From Burkholderia pyrrocinia (lineage in GTDB: Bacteria; Pseudomonadota; Gammaproteobacteria; Burkholderiales; Burkholderiaceae), in NCBI RefSeq assembly GCF_022809715.1, contig NZ_CP094459.1:744001-808000 (forward strand): DNA of 64,000 nucleotides, given 5' to 3'. The number at the start of each line of letters is the position of its first letter. Within the stretch, counting starts at the first letter, position 1. Below, piece by piece: positions 63,230 to 64,000 of the stretch. Made by a program: the position numbers and the translations under genes. A model generated the notes under the pieces. That model did not search any database. It saw nothing but the letters and a program-made list of their open reading frames with translations, and was not told the DNA's origin.

Positions 63230-63269
63230 ATACCGCATTGGACACGAAAAAAACACCGGAGACTCCGTC

Positions 63270-63500
63270 ATGCCCTCACTCGACACCCGCCCGCGCCTGG
63301 CCGATCCGGACGCGTTCTATGAAGCGCTGATCGACATGCATCGCGACCTGTCCGACGCCGACAGCCAGCTCGTCAACGCGAAGCTGATCCTGCTGCTCGC
63401 GAACCAGATCGGCGACGCCGACGTGCTGCGCGAAGCGATGGCGCTCGCGCGCCAGGGCGTGACGCCGCCCGTGCATCCGGCCGCCGAGGTCGCGCAATGA
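63270..63500 (+). CDS. DUF2783 family small protein
   Basis: 76-aa protein with an all-helical look (DPDAFYEALIDMHRDLSDADSQLVNAKLILLLANQIGDADVLREAMALARQ). DUF2783 proteins are regularly beside FAD monooxygenases of aromatic degradation. The stop overlaps the next ATG by 4 bases, so translation is coupled. Function unknown. Confidence 0.85.
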   Translation: MPSLDTRPRLADPDAFYEALIDMHRDLSDADSQLVNAKLILLLANQIGDADVLREAMALARQGVTPPVHPAAEVAQ

Positions 63501-64000
63501 GCGCGGCGCCGGCCGACGCGCGCGTGCTCGAAGTCGAGCGCGTGATCGACGAGACCCATCGCCCGGGCTTTCACTGGATGCTGCTCGCGTTGTGCGGGCT
63601 GTGCCTCGTGATCGACGGTTTCGATGCGCAGGCGATGGGCTACGTCGCACCGAGCGTGATTGCCGAATGGGGTGTGCCGAAGCAGGCGCTCGGCCCGGTG
63701 TTCAGCGCGAGCCTGTTCGGGATGCTGCTCGGTGCGCTCGGGCTGTCGGTGCTGGCCGACCGGATCGGGCGGCGCCCGGTGCTGATCGGCTCGACGCTGT
63801 TCTTCGCGGTGACGATGCTCGCGACGCCGTTCGCAAGCTCGATTCCCGTGCTGATGGCGTTGCGCTTCGTCACGGGCCTCGGCCTCGGCTGCATCATGCC
63901 GAACGCGATGGCGCTGGTCGGCGAGTTCAGTCCGGCCGCGCATCGCGTGAAGCGGATGATGATGGTGTCGTGCGGCTTCACGCTCGGCGCTGCGCTCGGC
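63497..64000 (+). CDS. AAHS-type aromatic acid MFS transporter, 5' part only
   Basis: First 168 residues of a major-facilitator transporter, cut by the end of the window. The loop 2-3 motif VLADRIGRRPVLIGS and the first-span motif DGFDAQAMGYVAPSV (Asp in span 1 used by PcaK-type carriers) mark the aromatic acid:H+ symporter (AAHS) group. Together with the monooxygenase it forms an uptake-and-hydroxylation operon. Confidence 0.9.
   Translation, partial: MSAAPADARVLEVERVIDETHRPGFHWMLLALCGLCLVIDGFDAQAMGYVAPSVIAEWGVPKQALGPVFSASLFGMLLGALGLSVLADRIGRRPVLIGSTLFFAVTMLATPFASSIPVLMALRFVTGLGLGCIMPNAMALVGEFSPAAHRVKRMMMVSCGFTLGAALG

Overview
The window is high-GC chromosomal DNA that reads as a Burkholderia (most likely Burkholderia cepacia complex) core chromosome. 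The reasons are the very high similarity in gene content and order to what I know of that genus (nadK-recN diverging from hrcA, a grpE-dnaK-dnaJ heat-shock block, ybgC-tolQRAB-pal-ybgF, glyA-nrdR followed by a minor-pilin cluster, gcdH facing an IclR regulator) and uniform GC-rich codon use. No identification was run against a database; all assignments are from reading the sequence and its translations. No transposase, integrase, phage or CRISPR array is visible.

Region by region. 1-8.0 kb: end of a nitrilase-family amidase, a giant AsmA/YhdP-type envelope protein and glnE. 8.0-13.5 kb: recN and nadK (minus), hrcA, hemH and an Hsp15-type RNA-binding protein (plus). 13.6-20.4 kb: grpE, a thioredoxin-like gene, dnaK, dnaJ (two candidate sigma-32 promoters) and a fused pabB-pabC. 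20.5-25.7 kb: a minus-strand operon hda, HAD phosphatase, pcnB, folK, deoxynucleoside kinase, panB, diverging from purM. 27-29.4 kb: an NTF2-like protein, then a divergent tetA/tetR pair with near-textbook tet operators. 29.4-35.7 kb: miaA-mutL, DedA, MscS, a YafJ-like glutamine amidotransferase and an AhpD-like protein.

35.8-43.1 kb is the most unusual part: an AraC-type regulator, a YiaA-like membrane protein, then a six-gene tightly packed run (family-2 glycosyltransferase, secreted unknown protein, ferritin-like di-iron protein, GT-B-like transferase, PAP2 lipid phosphatase/transferase, histidine-box fatty acid desaturase). Four consecutive junctions overlap by 4 bases. This looks like an uncharacterised membrane-lipid modification pathway ending beside a tRNA-Lys gene.

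43.2-49 kb: tRNA-Lys with a clear sigma-70 promoter and terminator, then the complete Tol-Pal operon. 49-52 kb: a short-chain dehydrogenase, and glyA preceded by a convincing ZTP (pfl) riboswitch, then nrdR. 52.1-55 kb: five minor-pilin genes without pilY1. 55-57.3 kb: three small envelope/stress proteins and a 1-Cys peroxiredoxin. 57.4-60.2 kb: gcdH, IclR regulator with a palindromic operator candidate, and a GFA-type zinc protein. 60.2-64 kb: a 100-bp tandem repeat, a degenerate EAL protein, and the start of an aromatic-compound operon (flavin monooxygenase, DUF2783 protein, AAHS-type transporter cut by the window end).
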